From Lolium rigidum (lineage: Eukaryota; Streptophyta; Magnoliopsida; Poales; Poaceae), in assembly GCF_022539505.1 (NCBI RefSeq), contig NC_061514.1, forward strand, positions 214,555,141 through 214,619,140: a stretch of DNA of 64,000 nucleotides, given 5' to 3'. Shown here piece after piece: positions 35,587 through 45,355 of the stretch (its first letter is position 1; each line of letters starts with the position of its first letter). A program made the position numbers and the translations under genes. The notes beneath the pieces are model-generated. The model was not told the origin of the DNA. It did not search any database and saw nothing but the letters and a program-made list of their open reading frames with translations.

Positions 35587-36117
35587 TATAAATCACCCTT
35601 AGGATTGTATTTTGTTATTTCTATAGCATCTATATCTCATATGACGACACAAGCTAGTCCACATTTGTAATTTCATTGAAATTATTTTTGTTGCAGTCAA
35701 ATTACTTCAACTTTTAGGACCCACCATCCGTACAAGGGTAATGGAAATTTCTATGATCTTAGTGCAAGGCTTCACACAGAGACACTCAAAGTATTTCAAT
35801 ATTTTAAAATTCATTTTCTTCCCTCAAAATTGCCGACCGTCCATTCGTAACATGTAGTTCAATTTTGAGTAACATCACACATATGTCAAACATAAATCTA
35901 TTTTTTTGATAATTTGAGAAAATCTTCATATTCCATTTTTGTCCATTATATAAGGTGTACTGCGTGTGAAAACATAGACAGTGAAACATTCAGCGTCACC
36001 CTTTTTAGCCAAACTGGTGGGACGGTGAGGCCCGAATTAATAAAGCCACCACCATCTTTCTTCTCCACTCACCCCTCCCCTCCCCATCAATATCTTCTTC
36101 AAAGCAAATTAAAGAGG
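35587..36117 (+). promoter_or_regulatory. Promoter and leader of the second SINA-like gene
   Basis: TATATAA-type box at about 35947 (CATTATATAAGG). After it comes a leader with a C/T-rich tract (TTCTTCTCCACTCACCCCTCC) ending 5 bases before the gene ATG. This is the downstream copy of the tandem promoter duplication. Confidence 0.6.
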
Positions 36118-36812
36118 ATGGAGTGCCCCCACGACGGGTGCGGGAGCGTGGTCGCCTACAACGGGCTCAACGACCACGAGCTCGCGTGCCTGCACGGCCC
36201 GTGCGACTGCACAGAGGCCGGCTGCGACTTCGCCGCCTCGCCAGCAGCGCTCATCGCCCACCTCAGAGAAATCCATTCGATCTGTGTGGACATGATCCCG
36301 TACGGCACCGCGATGGCGTTCATCATCCCGGTGCTGGCACCGCCAGAGCCAAGACGTCCGGTCATCTTCTACGGGAACGATGGTACCGTGTTCGTCTCGC
36401 ACACATATATGCAAGTCCATCCAGAGAATGGATGTGCTGGCCAGCATATCCGTTGAGTGCGTTAGGTCGGCAGCGTGCATGTGGCCGAAGTACAAGGTGA
36501 GTGTGTGGTCGCACGGCAAGCCATCACCTAAGCGCTCTGATATCAGTTCAATGAGCTCCAATCATGTGGCCTATTTTCTGGCAAACAACACGACGACGCC
36601 GGGCGCCGCCAAAACATCGGAACTACAATGGTCGTCGAGATGGTTTCAACCGTGCACGGAGCCGACTATGTGGGTTCGCATCGACATGTGATACATGCGC
36701 CTATCTTAATCTTCGTGTTTATCAAATTGAAATTGTGGTTTATGCAGTACTAAATTAATTAATTTTTGTTGTCAAAAGGGTCTCTTCGGACGGAAGTTCC
36801 TATTCGGACTAG
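36118..36812 (+). pseudogene. Second SINA/SIAH-type zinc-finger gene, frameshifted
   Basis: Paralogue of the gene at 32641. The finger spacing is identical: C3-x4-C8-x11-H20-x3-C24-x6-C31-x4-C36-x11-H48-x4-H53, now starting at residue 3. The SINA substrate-binding region follows (VIFYGNDGTVFVSH). The first frame ends at TGA after residue 112. Homology resumes in the +1 frame from about 36425 (SVECVRSAACMWPKYKVSVW), so there is a single-base indel near 36415-36430. A 91-bp intron (36688-36778, donor GTGATA, acceptor TCAAAAG) sits at the same place, and has the same length, as in the paralogue. The short last exon ends at TAG 36810-36812. This exon keeps what is probably the ancestral tail, unlike the chimeric copy. 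There is no RING domain. A genuine pseudogene is likelier than a sequence error, but the error cannot be excluded. Confidence 0.8.
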
Positions 36813-37364
36813 AGCGACGGGTTTAGGTTGCCAACTATGGGCTTTTTTCATTCAGAGGATTCACCAGGGAGGCCCTAACAACGATATATGATCTTATTTG
36901 GCAGAGAGGGACTTGCTTGCGTTTGCTATCTTCAGTTAGGGCCCTTTATGTAAACACTAAGCGCTTGATTGTATTATGTGTTTATGTTCACATACTATAT
37001 GGTGTAAAATATGGAATCCCATGTCCGATTAAATGCACCTCTGGACCCTACCAGGCATTTCCCTTGTTATATTTTCTTGTTACACATACTGTAACCAGTG
37101 TTCACCGCGCAGTCCATCGGCTTGGGTGCTAGATGCTTCTTGGGGAAGGTACCCTATCTTTCCCATTTGAGAACACACGTCCCTAATTGCTCAGAAGCCC
37201 CGCGAGGGCACGATGGTCTTTTCTGGGTGTATGTAAGATTTAGCCTTGACCAACCCTCCACCCTTCTTCTCTTTCTGTTCTCCTGGTAGCTAGTAACTAG
37301 CCTTCACCATCCCTCCACCCTAACTAGTAAAGTACCTCGCAAGCTCCAGTGAGCCGGGAAGACG
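36813..37364 (+). other. Intergenic region: 3' UTR of SINA-like copy 2 and leader of coiled-coil gene
   Basis: No domain-bearing frame. Around 37240-37340 the sequence turns C/T-rich (ACCCTCCACCCTTCTTCTC, then again CCCTCCACCC), as in the leaders of the neighbouring genes, which fits the 5' UTR of the next gene. Confidence 0.45.
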
Positions 37365-39154
37365 ATGAGGACTAAGACCGCCGAGAAAAACTTGACATCT
37401 AGCCAGCTAGCGGGTCGTTGTATGGCCACTTATGATCGCCTGGGCCTTCTCGCAGAGCAGTCTATCCTCTATTCGATGGAGAGCGAGCCAGTGGGCGAGG
37501 GTTCGTCCGGGTAGGTTTCTAGCAGCGTGTCCTCTAGTTCATTCTTATTTTCTAACTATTTTTTCCATTTATTTACATCTCACAGGATCGGCGGTTCAAA
37601 CATCTCCCCGGTAACCACCACGACGGTGGCGCCCCAAGTCCGGTCGTCGGAAGATGAGTTCGGCCCCGTTTCACGGCCAAGCCAGGTAGGTTGTATGCCT
37701 CTATCCACTTGTTTTTTTATACTCCCTCCAATCCATTTTAATAGACTCGGATTTAGTACTCCCTCCGATCCATTTTATTTGACTCAAATTTAGTACAACT
37801 TTGTACTAAATCCGAGTCAACTAAAAGGGATCGGAGGGAGAATACAACTTTACTAAATTCGTGTTAACTACTACTACTACTAAAAGGGATCGGATGGAGT
37901 AGTTTATGTAATCACGGCTTTCCGTTTAATTATGTGTTGATAAACACTGTGCTATTTGTGGAGCGTCCCAGTGATGTCCATTCCTGTATCAAGATCTGTG
38001 CTAGAAATTAGTAGTACTCCTATTTTTTGCGTGTAATTAGTACTCATATATGAATTGGTTGGATTTTTTTTCCATACAATGATCGTGCCAGCAAATGGAG
38101 GTGAACATGGCCCACATAGGCAGCCAGCTGGGGAATGAACTCTCCCTCACCACGGAGTTTGAGCCTGTTCACATAGATTTGGCGTTCGAGAACAAGATCT
38201 GACTTTATCTTCAGCAAGGCATCAATACCTTTACTGCCGAGCTTGACAGGCTTAATGAGGAGAACCGCGTTTGTTTGGAACTGCATAACCAGAGCGTCAC
38301 ATTGATGAATGATGATGATGCAAACACCACCATCAAGGGTGAGGGTTCGTCCGGGTAAGTTTCTAGCGGGGTGTCCTTCAGTTGATTCTTATTTTCTAAC
38401 CGTTTTTACATTTATTTACATCTCACAGGGCCGGCGGTTCAAACGTCTCCCCGGTAACCACAACGACGGTGGCGCCCCAAGTTCGGCTGTCCGAAGCTAA
38501 GTTTGGCCCCGTTTCCCGCTCAGCCGTGTAGGCTGTATGCCTCTGTCCACTTGTTTTTTTATAGTTTATGTAATCACTGCTTTCCGATTAATTATGTGTT
38601 GATGAACCCTGTGGTATTTGTGGAGCGTCTGAGTGCTGTCCATTCCTTTATCAATATCCATGCTAGAAATTAGTACTCCTATTTTTTGCGGGTAATTAAT
38701 ACTCATATATGAATGGGTTGATTTTTTTTTCATACAATGATTGTTGTATCAAAAGGAGGAGAACAAGGCCCACATAGGCAGCCAGCTGGAGAATGAACAC
38801 TCCCTCACCCTGGAGTGTGATCGTCTTCACAGAGATTTGGCGTTGGAGAAGGAGATCTCCGTTCATCTTGCGCGAGGCGTCAATAACCTTACTTCCGAGC
38901 GGGACATGCTTAAGGAGCAGAACGCCTACTGGGTGGAACTGAACAACAAGAGCGTCACATGGATGGATACTGGAAGCAACCTCATCAAGTATCTCATGGA
39001 AGAGAAGTTGAAATTAAAGCTCAAGAGGCAGATATCGAGGGTGCTAATGCGCGGACAACCCGCCGTCCTTAAGGCGATTAGCAAGGAGAAGGAGGATCTC
39101 CGTGCACAGCTAGCGACCTATATCTCGGCGTCCACCAAGAGTGTCCCTGAGTAG
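37365..39154 (+). CDS. Coiled-coil protein of unknown function, with internally duplicated exons
   Basis: Model: exon 1 37365-37510, exon 2 37586-37685, last exon 38756-39154, joined in phase for about 215 residues. Exon 1 ends TCCGG before GTAGGT, exon 2 lies between TCTCACAG and GTAGGT, and the last exon follows CAAAAG. The last exon encodes a Glu/Lys/Leu-rich helix (ENEHSLTLECDRLHRDLALEKEI, then EEKLKLKLKRQ and ISKEKEDLRAQLATY), a probable coiled coil for dimerisation. Exon 2 is Ser/Thr/Pro/Val-rich and looks disordered. Two extra exons (38092 onward, and about 38429-38520) are copies of the last exon and exon 2. The first has an in-frame TGA near 38201, so productive transcripts would have to skip it. 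I do not recognise the family. Its 3' exon donated the tail of the SINA-like gene at 32641. Confidence 0.55.
37722..37899. mobile_element. Stowaway-like MITE carrying a nested MITE
   Basis: Outer ends CTCCCTCCAATCCATTTTA and GGGATCGGATGGAG, flanked by TA on both sides. The middle is interrupted by the smaller element at 37759-37840. It lies in an intron of the coiled-coil gene. Confidence 0.75.
37759..37840. mobile_element. Nested 82-bp Stowaway-like MITE
   Basis: Nearly perfect long inverted repeat from CTCCCTCCGATCC to GGATCGGAGGGAG. The arms share TTGACTCAAATTTAGTAC and its reverse complement with few changes. It starts after TA. It sits in the outer MITE of the same family. Confidence 0.8.
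38341..38975 (+). repeat. 844-bp intragenic duplication, second copy
   Basis: Homologous to 37497-38340 minus the MITE insertion. It includes a second exon-2-like segment (GGCGGTTCAAACGTCTCCCC) and the functional last exon. Homology ends near AAGAGCGTCACATGG. Confidence 0.85.
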
Positions 39155-39205
39155 GAGATCTTGTTCCACCTCTTCTTTTGATGTTTATATTGCTTAATCA
39201 CCGTA

Positions 39206-40688
39206 ATATCACCATGTGCTCGTAAACCTGCTAGTTAACTTTCTGTTGGTATGTTGCACATTTGATCTGAACTTTGTGTTTTGCAATGCACAATTGATCA
39301 ACTACTAATAAGTGTATATTAAAATGGCGGGATACTCCTATTAGCAGCGAAAATTTTCCATTTGTTGCTATTGTAGCAAAGCTAAGCCCTTCAGAATCTT
39401 CCCTAACGTCAAGAAAACTTTCCAAAAACATAAGCATTTTGGAGGGCAACCTTGATGATATAGGCTATGAGGATGATCCTCGGTTGTGGTACTTAGCGTG
39501 ATCTGTAGATGGAAATATGCTTCTTGTTCATACCTGAGACATTACTGAGGCTGCAAGATGTTCTCGAAGGACACTGTCAGTTATGTTCAGATAAGCTAGG
39601 GAAGAGATTACTGGTCTTGGAGCATATTGTATTTTCGTCGGATTGAATTATCCGCTCAACATTGCAGTAAATCATGCATATTTCGATTTATATTTTGGTG
39701 AAGTTTCATTCGATTTGAACCATAGGTTTGTGAGCAAATATATATTTAGTTTAAACTAGTGCTCGAATACGTAAGAAGCTATTTAATCACAATCTAGTCG
39801 TCCGAATGGGATGAAATATTCATAGATTTTAAAACAAGGCATCTACATATTACTGGATTTTTTTCAAAATTTTCTGAATAGTTTTTCTTTTTAGCTTCGT
39901 AATAAGAGATAGTTTGGAACGTTGGATCTCAAATGGATGTAGATGGTGACACCTAGTCACAATGAGACTTGGAAGCATCAAGCCACTGAAGCTCTGTCCG
40001 TTTTCCAAACCAAGCTAGGAAAGGCATTGAAAATGAAGTTCTGCTCTAAAAAAAATCTCTCATTTCATTTTGGTGCTCGCGCGGTTGCATGCTGCCCATG
40101 TGTTAAGGTACGTGTCTCTGGCATAGAGTACTACGATTATCGGCGAAAAATATATCAAAATGGAAACTGTAAAAAAAACCTCTCTGGTCAAGCTGATGTG
40201 ACGAGACATCACTGCACCAAACGTCGTCACAAATTTATAGATGGGTGGCATGCTAGTCTACCAACAGTCAAATCGGCGCGTAGTCGCAGCAGCAGCCCAG
40301 AGTACTACCTAGTTTTTGCCCCTTGCATGTCTATCATCTTCTTCTTCACCCTCCCAAAATCACGCGCACGCGCAGGATCTCGATCCCCACCACGCCGCAT
40401 CACTAGGGATACAGATCAGGTGACATGCACCATTTGCATGTCACCGTGTGACATGCGGCCTAAATCCAAATTTAAACGTCGCGAAAAAATCTGAAAAGAA
40501 TCATGCATGTTCACAACACATATTAAGATAACACCTAAATATTTCAGATCACAATTCGAAACATACATCGAGAAACAAAAAAAGAGAAACTCAGATGTGA
40601 ATAGTCTACAGAGAAATCCAGATTTGAATTCGGGAACTATTCATGACAGTACGCGTGGTTCCTCGCTCCATCTGCTGATGGCAAGCGA
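39206..40688. other. Intergenic region without recognised genes
   Basis: AT-rich, with 3' UTR of the coiled-coil gene at the left edge. The 183-codon frame at 39943-40494 has no motif I can recognise and no supporting context. There are no clear transposon ends. Confidence 0.4.
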
Positions 40689-41099
40689 TTGATGATCATC
40701 CTTACAGTAAACAACATTGGGATTGCCAATGCTGAAGTACCTCCTAACATTCCCTATGCTGCTAATGGGATTCAGCTATGGCAGTATCCTCCTGTTGCCA
40801 CCTACGTCTTTGAGCAGGATCCCATATCTACTGTACGTCAAGGGGACTTTCATTGGAGGCAGGTTAACAGCCTCGGCGACCACTCTCTGTTCCTCGGACT
40901 CAATTACCCGATCATTGCCAACTTGAAGAAGCGTGAATCCAAAGCTCCTGATGGCACATTGGTTCCATTCATGAGGAAAAACTGCGTCTACACAACATAC
41001 CGGAAGTATCTTCATAATCAATACCCTAAAATTTTGCGCTGCAACCTCCAGCCAGATGAAGGTGAGACTCGTGGGAGTTATCAGCCTTCCCGTAGATAG
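40689..41099 (+). pseudogene. DUF295 (KIB-type beta-propeller) protein, C-terminal fragment
   Basis: The frame carries the DUF295 hallmark W-R-Q-V-N-S-LGDHSLFLGLNYPI, then a hydrophilic loop and RKNCVYTTYR. These match the last third of the large grass family of F-box/DUF295 proteins. The usual protein has 350-400 residues with an N-terminal F-box; here only about 120 recognisable residues remain, and sequence upstream has no F-box. It is therefore most likely a truncated gene relic. The family is expanded in grasses and members are often lineage-specific. The CRM-like element A inserted 295 bp downstream. Confidence 0.65.
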
Positions 41100-41394
41100 T
41101 TGGGGTAGAGTCCGACAAGCGGCTATGTGGTTTAAGCCTGCTTTAAACATTGCCCGTTCGGTGTTACCTTAAAAAAACACTGACACACTTTTTTATTATG
41201 CTTGAAGTGTTGAGAAGTAGTACACTGTTTTTAGTATGTACTAGTTTGAATCAGTTTATTTGAACACTGCCCTGCTTTTGTATTTCGTGTTGCCTTCATA
41301 TTATAACCCATGCACGGCTGTTTTAGGATTGAATTTATTTCAGCACTATAATTACAATGTGTGTATGTCCTTTATAATATAGCCACCTCTTGTT
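41100..41394 (+). other. Region 3' of the DUF295 fragment, host side of CRM-like A
   Basis: No gene. It ends in TTGTT, the probable first copy of the target duplication of the element starting at 41395. Confidence 0.4.
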
Positions 41395-42466
41395 TGATAA
41401 GGGGTTGCCCGATCTTCTTAGTAAGCAACGGTGGTGATGATGATCACGGGATGAACACAGCGGAGAATCACGGATGATGAAGTGGATGATAACTTGTATG
41501 ACGCAATGAGATCTCTCGATTGGTCCCTGTCGCCAATGCAACAGCTCTCAACCCTGCAAGATATTCGCAACTCCACACACTTGCGCACGTAGCCGCCGAC
41601 CACGAAGCGGTAAGTTGCAACCTTCTAATTCCCAATGGAACAGCAGATCACACAAGACTTTCAGCTCTACACCAAATCAAGCAATATGGTGTAGGGGATT
41701 CAATAGTTTTGCAGAGCAAACAACTAAGAACTAGGGTTTATCTTAAACGTGGTCTAAAGAACCTTTGGGGGCGTCCTGGGCACTTATATAGGCGTCCGGG
41801 ACGACCTCGGGTCGAAAAAGTACGAAAATAACCGACCCAGAATAGATCTGGTTGAGACAGACTCGGACTCGGCCGGTCTGGGGGCCGGTCGACCGGGCCT
41901 GGGACCGGGCAGGCCGGTTCAAACCGGGCCTGTGACCGGGTGGCAACCGGGTGCGGGACGTGTGGTTCAGTACCCCGCCCGGTTGGCATGAGCGGATCGC
42001 CGGTTGGCGCCGGAGTGGATCCGGCGGGCCGCCCGGTCGGACCGGGCCAGAGACCGGGCGCGCCGGCGTGGCGGCCGGTCTGACCGGATGCTGGGCCGGC
42101 CTGGACTTCGTCTTCCTCTCTCGCGCATGCCTCCCGCTCCTCCCTTGCGCGTCCATGGAATATCTTCATGTCCAGCTCCATGTCCAGCTTCACGTCCATC
42201 TTCACGTCCGAATTCGCTCCTCTCCTCCTCGTGCGATGCTGGTCTCCTCTTCATACCTGATTATACATAAGTAACAGGACTTAGGCAGTATAAAGTTCTC
42301 ATCAATCAAAGTATCGTTTAGGAACAAGTTCACCTGTTGTTTAAGTAGATTCGCACGAGCCCTTGTAATAGGTCCAATCCGAACTTCACTGGACTTGACA
42401 TTCACAGCAGCTTCATCTTCATTTGGTAATGACGGAGGTAGTAGTGTGGTAGGGATGTCCTCATCA
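41395..42466 (-). repeat. 3' LTR of CRM-like A (1072 bp)
   Basis: Left end TGATAAGGGG, right end GTCCTCATCA. U3 contains a GC-rich cluster of CCGG motifs at about 41868-42095, which generates long spurious open frames on both strands. The region 42250-42466 encodes the C-terminal tail of the polyprotein on the minus strand. Confidence 0.82.
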
Positions 42467-42480
42467 TCTCCCCCCTTCAA
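42467..42480 (-). other. Polypurine tract of CRM-like A
   Basis: The minus strand reads TTGAAGGGGGGAGA, followed at once by LTR start TGATGAGG. It lies inside the coding sequence, in the E/GGDDED part of the C-terminal tail. Confidence 0.75.
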
Positions 42481-43750
42481 AAGGTGTCGACCTCGACGCT
42501 CCAAGGTCTTCTCCGTCATATGGTGTCAAATCAGCAACATTGAAAGAATTACTGACACCAAACTCATCAAGTGGAAGATCTATCGAGTATGCATTATCAT
42601 TGATCTTGGCAAGCACTTTGTAAGGACCAACACCACGAGGAAGCAACTTAGACTTCCGCAGCTTCGGGAACCTATCCTTGCGAAAATGTACCCAGACCAT
42701 ATCACCAGGCTTGAACAACATCTCCTTGCGCTTCTTGTTCATCCTTGCAGCATTGCTCTTGCCTTTCTTTTCTATCAACTCTTTAGTCTTCATATGTATC
42801 TTCCGTACAAAATCTACCCTCTTTTATGCCTCCATATTGACTCTCTCATGTATGGGCAAAGGCAAAAAGTCAAGTGGAGTAATGGGTTTGAAACCATACA
42901 CCACCTCAAAGGGACACAGCTCCGTGGTAGAATGTACCGCCCTGTTATAAGCAAACTCCACATGCGGCAAACACTCTTCCCACTCCTTCAGGTTCTTCTT
43001 GATCATGGATCTCAACAGTTGTGACAAGGTTCGATTCACCACCTCAGCTTGACCATCGGCTTGGGGATGACAAGTAGTACTAAAAAGTAGCTTTGTCCCC
43101 GGCTTTCCCCAAAGTGTCTTCCGAAGTAGCTCATGAACTTCACATCACGATCGAAACAATAGTCTTCGGGACTCCATGTAGTCGTACAATCTCCCCGAAA
43201 AACAGGTTAGCAATATGCGACGCATCGTCGCTCTTGTGTGAGCAATAAAATGTGACATCTTAGAAAATCTGTCCACTACCACCAATATAGAATCATGGCC
43301 TCTCTTAGTACGCGGCAAACCCAACACAAAATCCATACTTATATCCTCCCATGGTGTAGTAGGTGCCGGTAAAGGAGTATAAAAATCGTGAGGCTTCAGC
43401 TTGGACTTGGACTTGTTGCAAGTAATGCACCTCTTCACATACCTGTCCACATCCCACCTCATCTTTGGCCAATAAAAATTGTCAGCTAGCATGAGTAGCG
43501 TCTTCTCACGCCCAAAGTGACCCATCAAACCTCCAACATGTGATTCCTGCAATAAGAGCAAACACACAGACGATTCTGGAACACATAGTTTGTTAGCTCT
43601 AAACAAGAACCCCTCATGTGTGTGATATTTTTTCCATGCTTTACCAATAGCACACAAGCGATATGGTTCAGCAAAATCATGATCAGTGGCATACAAATCA
43701 CAAAGTACTTCTAATCCAGGAATTTTAATATCAAGTTGAGTTAATAGCAT
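42481..43750 (-). pseudogene. Integrase of CRM-like A (multiple frameshifts)
   Basis: Fragments in several frames. The first has the HHCC finger ([25 protein letters not shown]) and the start of the catalytic core ([24 protein letters not shown]), then loses frame near 43210. The mid-core is degraded. The part with [23 protein letters not shown] (43042-42824) and the C-terminal GPYKVLAKINDNAYSIDLP zone (42793-42481) follow in separate frames. The motif order matches the intact integrase of element B at 55189-56349. The product would be non-functional. Confidence 0.85.
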
Positions 43751-43884
43751 ATTCTTCCTAGATAGAGCATCAACAACAATATTATCTTTTCCCTTCTTAT
43801 GCTTAATAATGTATGGAAAATACTAAATGAACTCAACCCACTTAGCAAGACGCTTATGAAAAGTAGATTGGGCTTTCAGATATT

Positions 43885-45355
43885 TCAAAGCTTCGTGATC
43901 AGAATGTATGATAATTCTTTTGGCCACAAATAATGTTGCCAAACCTCAAGAACTCTAATTAAAGCATACAATTCTTTATCATATATAGGATAGTTCAACT
44001 TAGCACCAGAAAGTTTCTCAGAAAAATATGCAATTGGGCGACCCTCTTGCATCAACACACCACCAATTCCAATACCACTAGCATCACATTCAATCTCAAA
44101 TTGCTTATTAAAATCAGGAAGTGCAAGCAACGATGCAGAAGTTAACAATCTCTTAAGTTCATCAAAAGCATGATATTGGGCTGCGCCCCACTCAAATATA
44201 ACACCATTTTTAGTCAAATCATTCAAAGGTGCAACAATAGTACTAAAGTTGGGCACAAATCTTCGATAAAACCGAGCTAGACCATGAAAATTTCGTACTT
44301 GACTCACATTCATGGGAGTAGGCCAATTTTGAATAGCTTCAATTTTAGACACATCTACTTCTACTCCATGCTGAGAGACAACATAACCCAGAAATATGAC
44401 CTTATCTTTGCAAAATGTGCACTTCTCAAGATTACCATAGAGTTTATTATCACACAACACTTGCAAAACATGTCGAATATGTATAGTATGATCAGATTCA
44501 TTGCGGGATGTAGATTAATATGTCATCAAAGTACACAACCACAAACTTGCCAATAAAATCACGCAAAACATGGTTCATCAGTCTCATGAAAGTGCTAGGT
44601 GCATTAGTCAAACCAAAAGGCATTACTAACCACTCATATAAACCAAATTTTGTTTTAAAGGGTGTTTTCCATTCATCCCCTTCCTTCATCCTAATTTGAT
44701 GATAACCACTATGCAAATCAATTTTAGAGAAAACAACAACACCACTCAATTCATCTAGCATATCCTCTAAACGGGGAATATGATGACGATATCGAATAGT
44801 AGTGTTCTTTATCGCTCTACAATCTACGCACATACGCCATGTACCATCTTTCTTAGGAACTAGAATAACAGGAACATCACAAGGACTAAGGCTTATGGGG
44901 ATATAACCTTTGTTGAGTAGCGCTTGTACTTGCTTCTGTATCTCCTTTGTTTCTTCGGGGTTCGTTCTATATGGTGCCCTATTGGGTAGCGAAGCTCCGG
45001 GGATCAAGTCGATTTGATGCTCAATACCTCGCAATGGTGGTAGTCCTGCGGGTACCTCCTCCGGAAACACGTCGCCGAATTCCTGCAAAACATTAGAAAC
45101 ACCAAGAGGAAGAGGGGTCATGTCGTTAGAAACCAAAACCGTACCCCTGTACAAGAGCACAAGAGGAATGGTTGTAGGATCCTCACTAAATTCTCTCATG
45201 TCTTCTTTGGTGGCTAATGAGACTAAGGAATTCACTCTCTCACTTTTCGTTATATCACTCACGACATTACAATTCTCTCGCCTATCTAAAGGAGCATCCT
45301 CCAAGTTTACTTCAACTTTCTGACGAGATTCATTGACAATTTGCTGTGGTGACAT
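43885..45355 (-). pseudogene. Reverse transcriptase and RNase H of CRM-like A (frameshifted)
   Basis: Frame 1 (45355-44498) has [17 protein letters not shown], the [14 protein letters not shown] palm motif, [15 protein letters not shown] and [11 protein letters not shown] with the catalytic aspartates. It is lost near 44500. Frame 2 (44466-43885) continues with [14 protein letters not shown], then RNase H ([41 protein letters not shown]). It ends at a shift next to the expected HSDH motif near 43900. The RNase H tail and linker to integrase lie at 43750-43885, without an open frame. Confidence 0.87.

Larger units (their letters stand above)
37497..38340 (+). repeat. 844-bp intragenic duplication, first copy
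   Basis: Starts GAGGGTTCGTCCGG and runs through intron, exon 2, intron and the decayed copy of the last exon. The second copy starts at 38341 with the same words. Copy 1 holds the MITEs at 37722-37899; copy 2 lacks them. Confidence 0.88.

Noticed and set aside
39943..40494. 183-codon open frame, considered as an upstream exon of the DUF295 gene
   Set aside because: No F-box or DUF295 signature, and no splice path that adds recognisable protein.
41738..42274. Several overlapping Pro/Arg/Gly-rich open frames on both strands
   Set aside because: They fall in the CCGG-rich cluster of the CRM-like A LTR; frame openness follows base composition.
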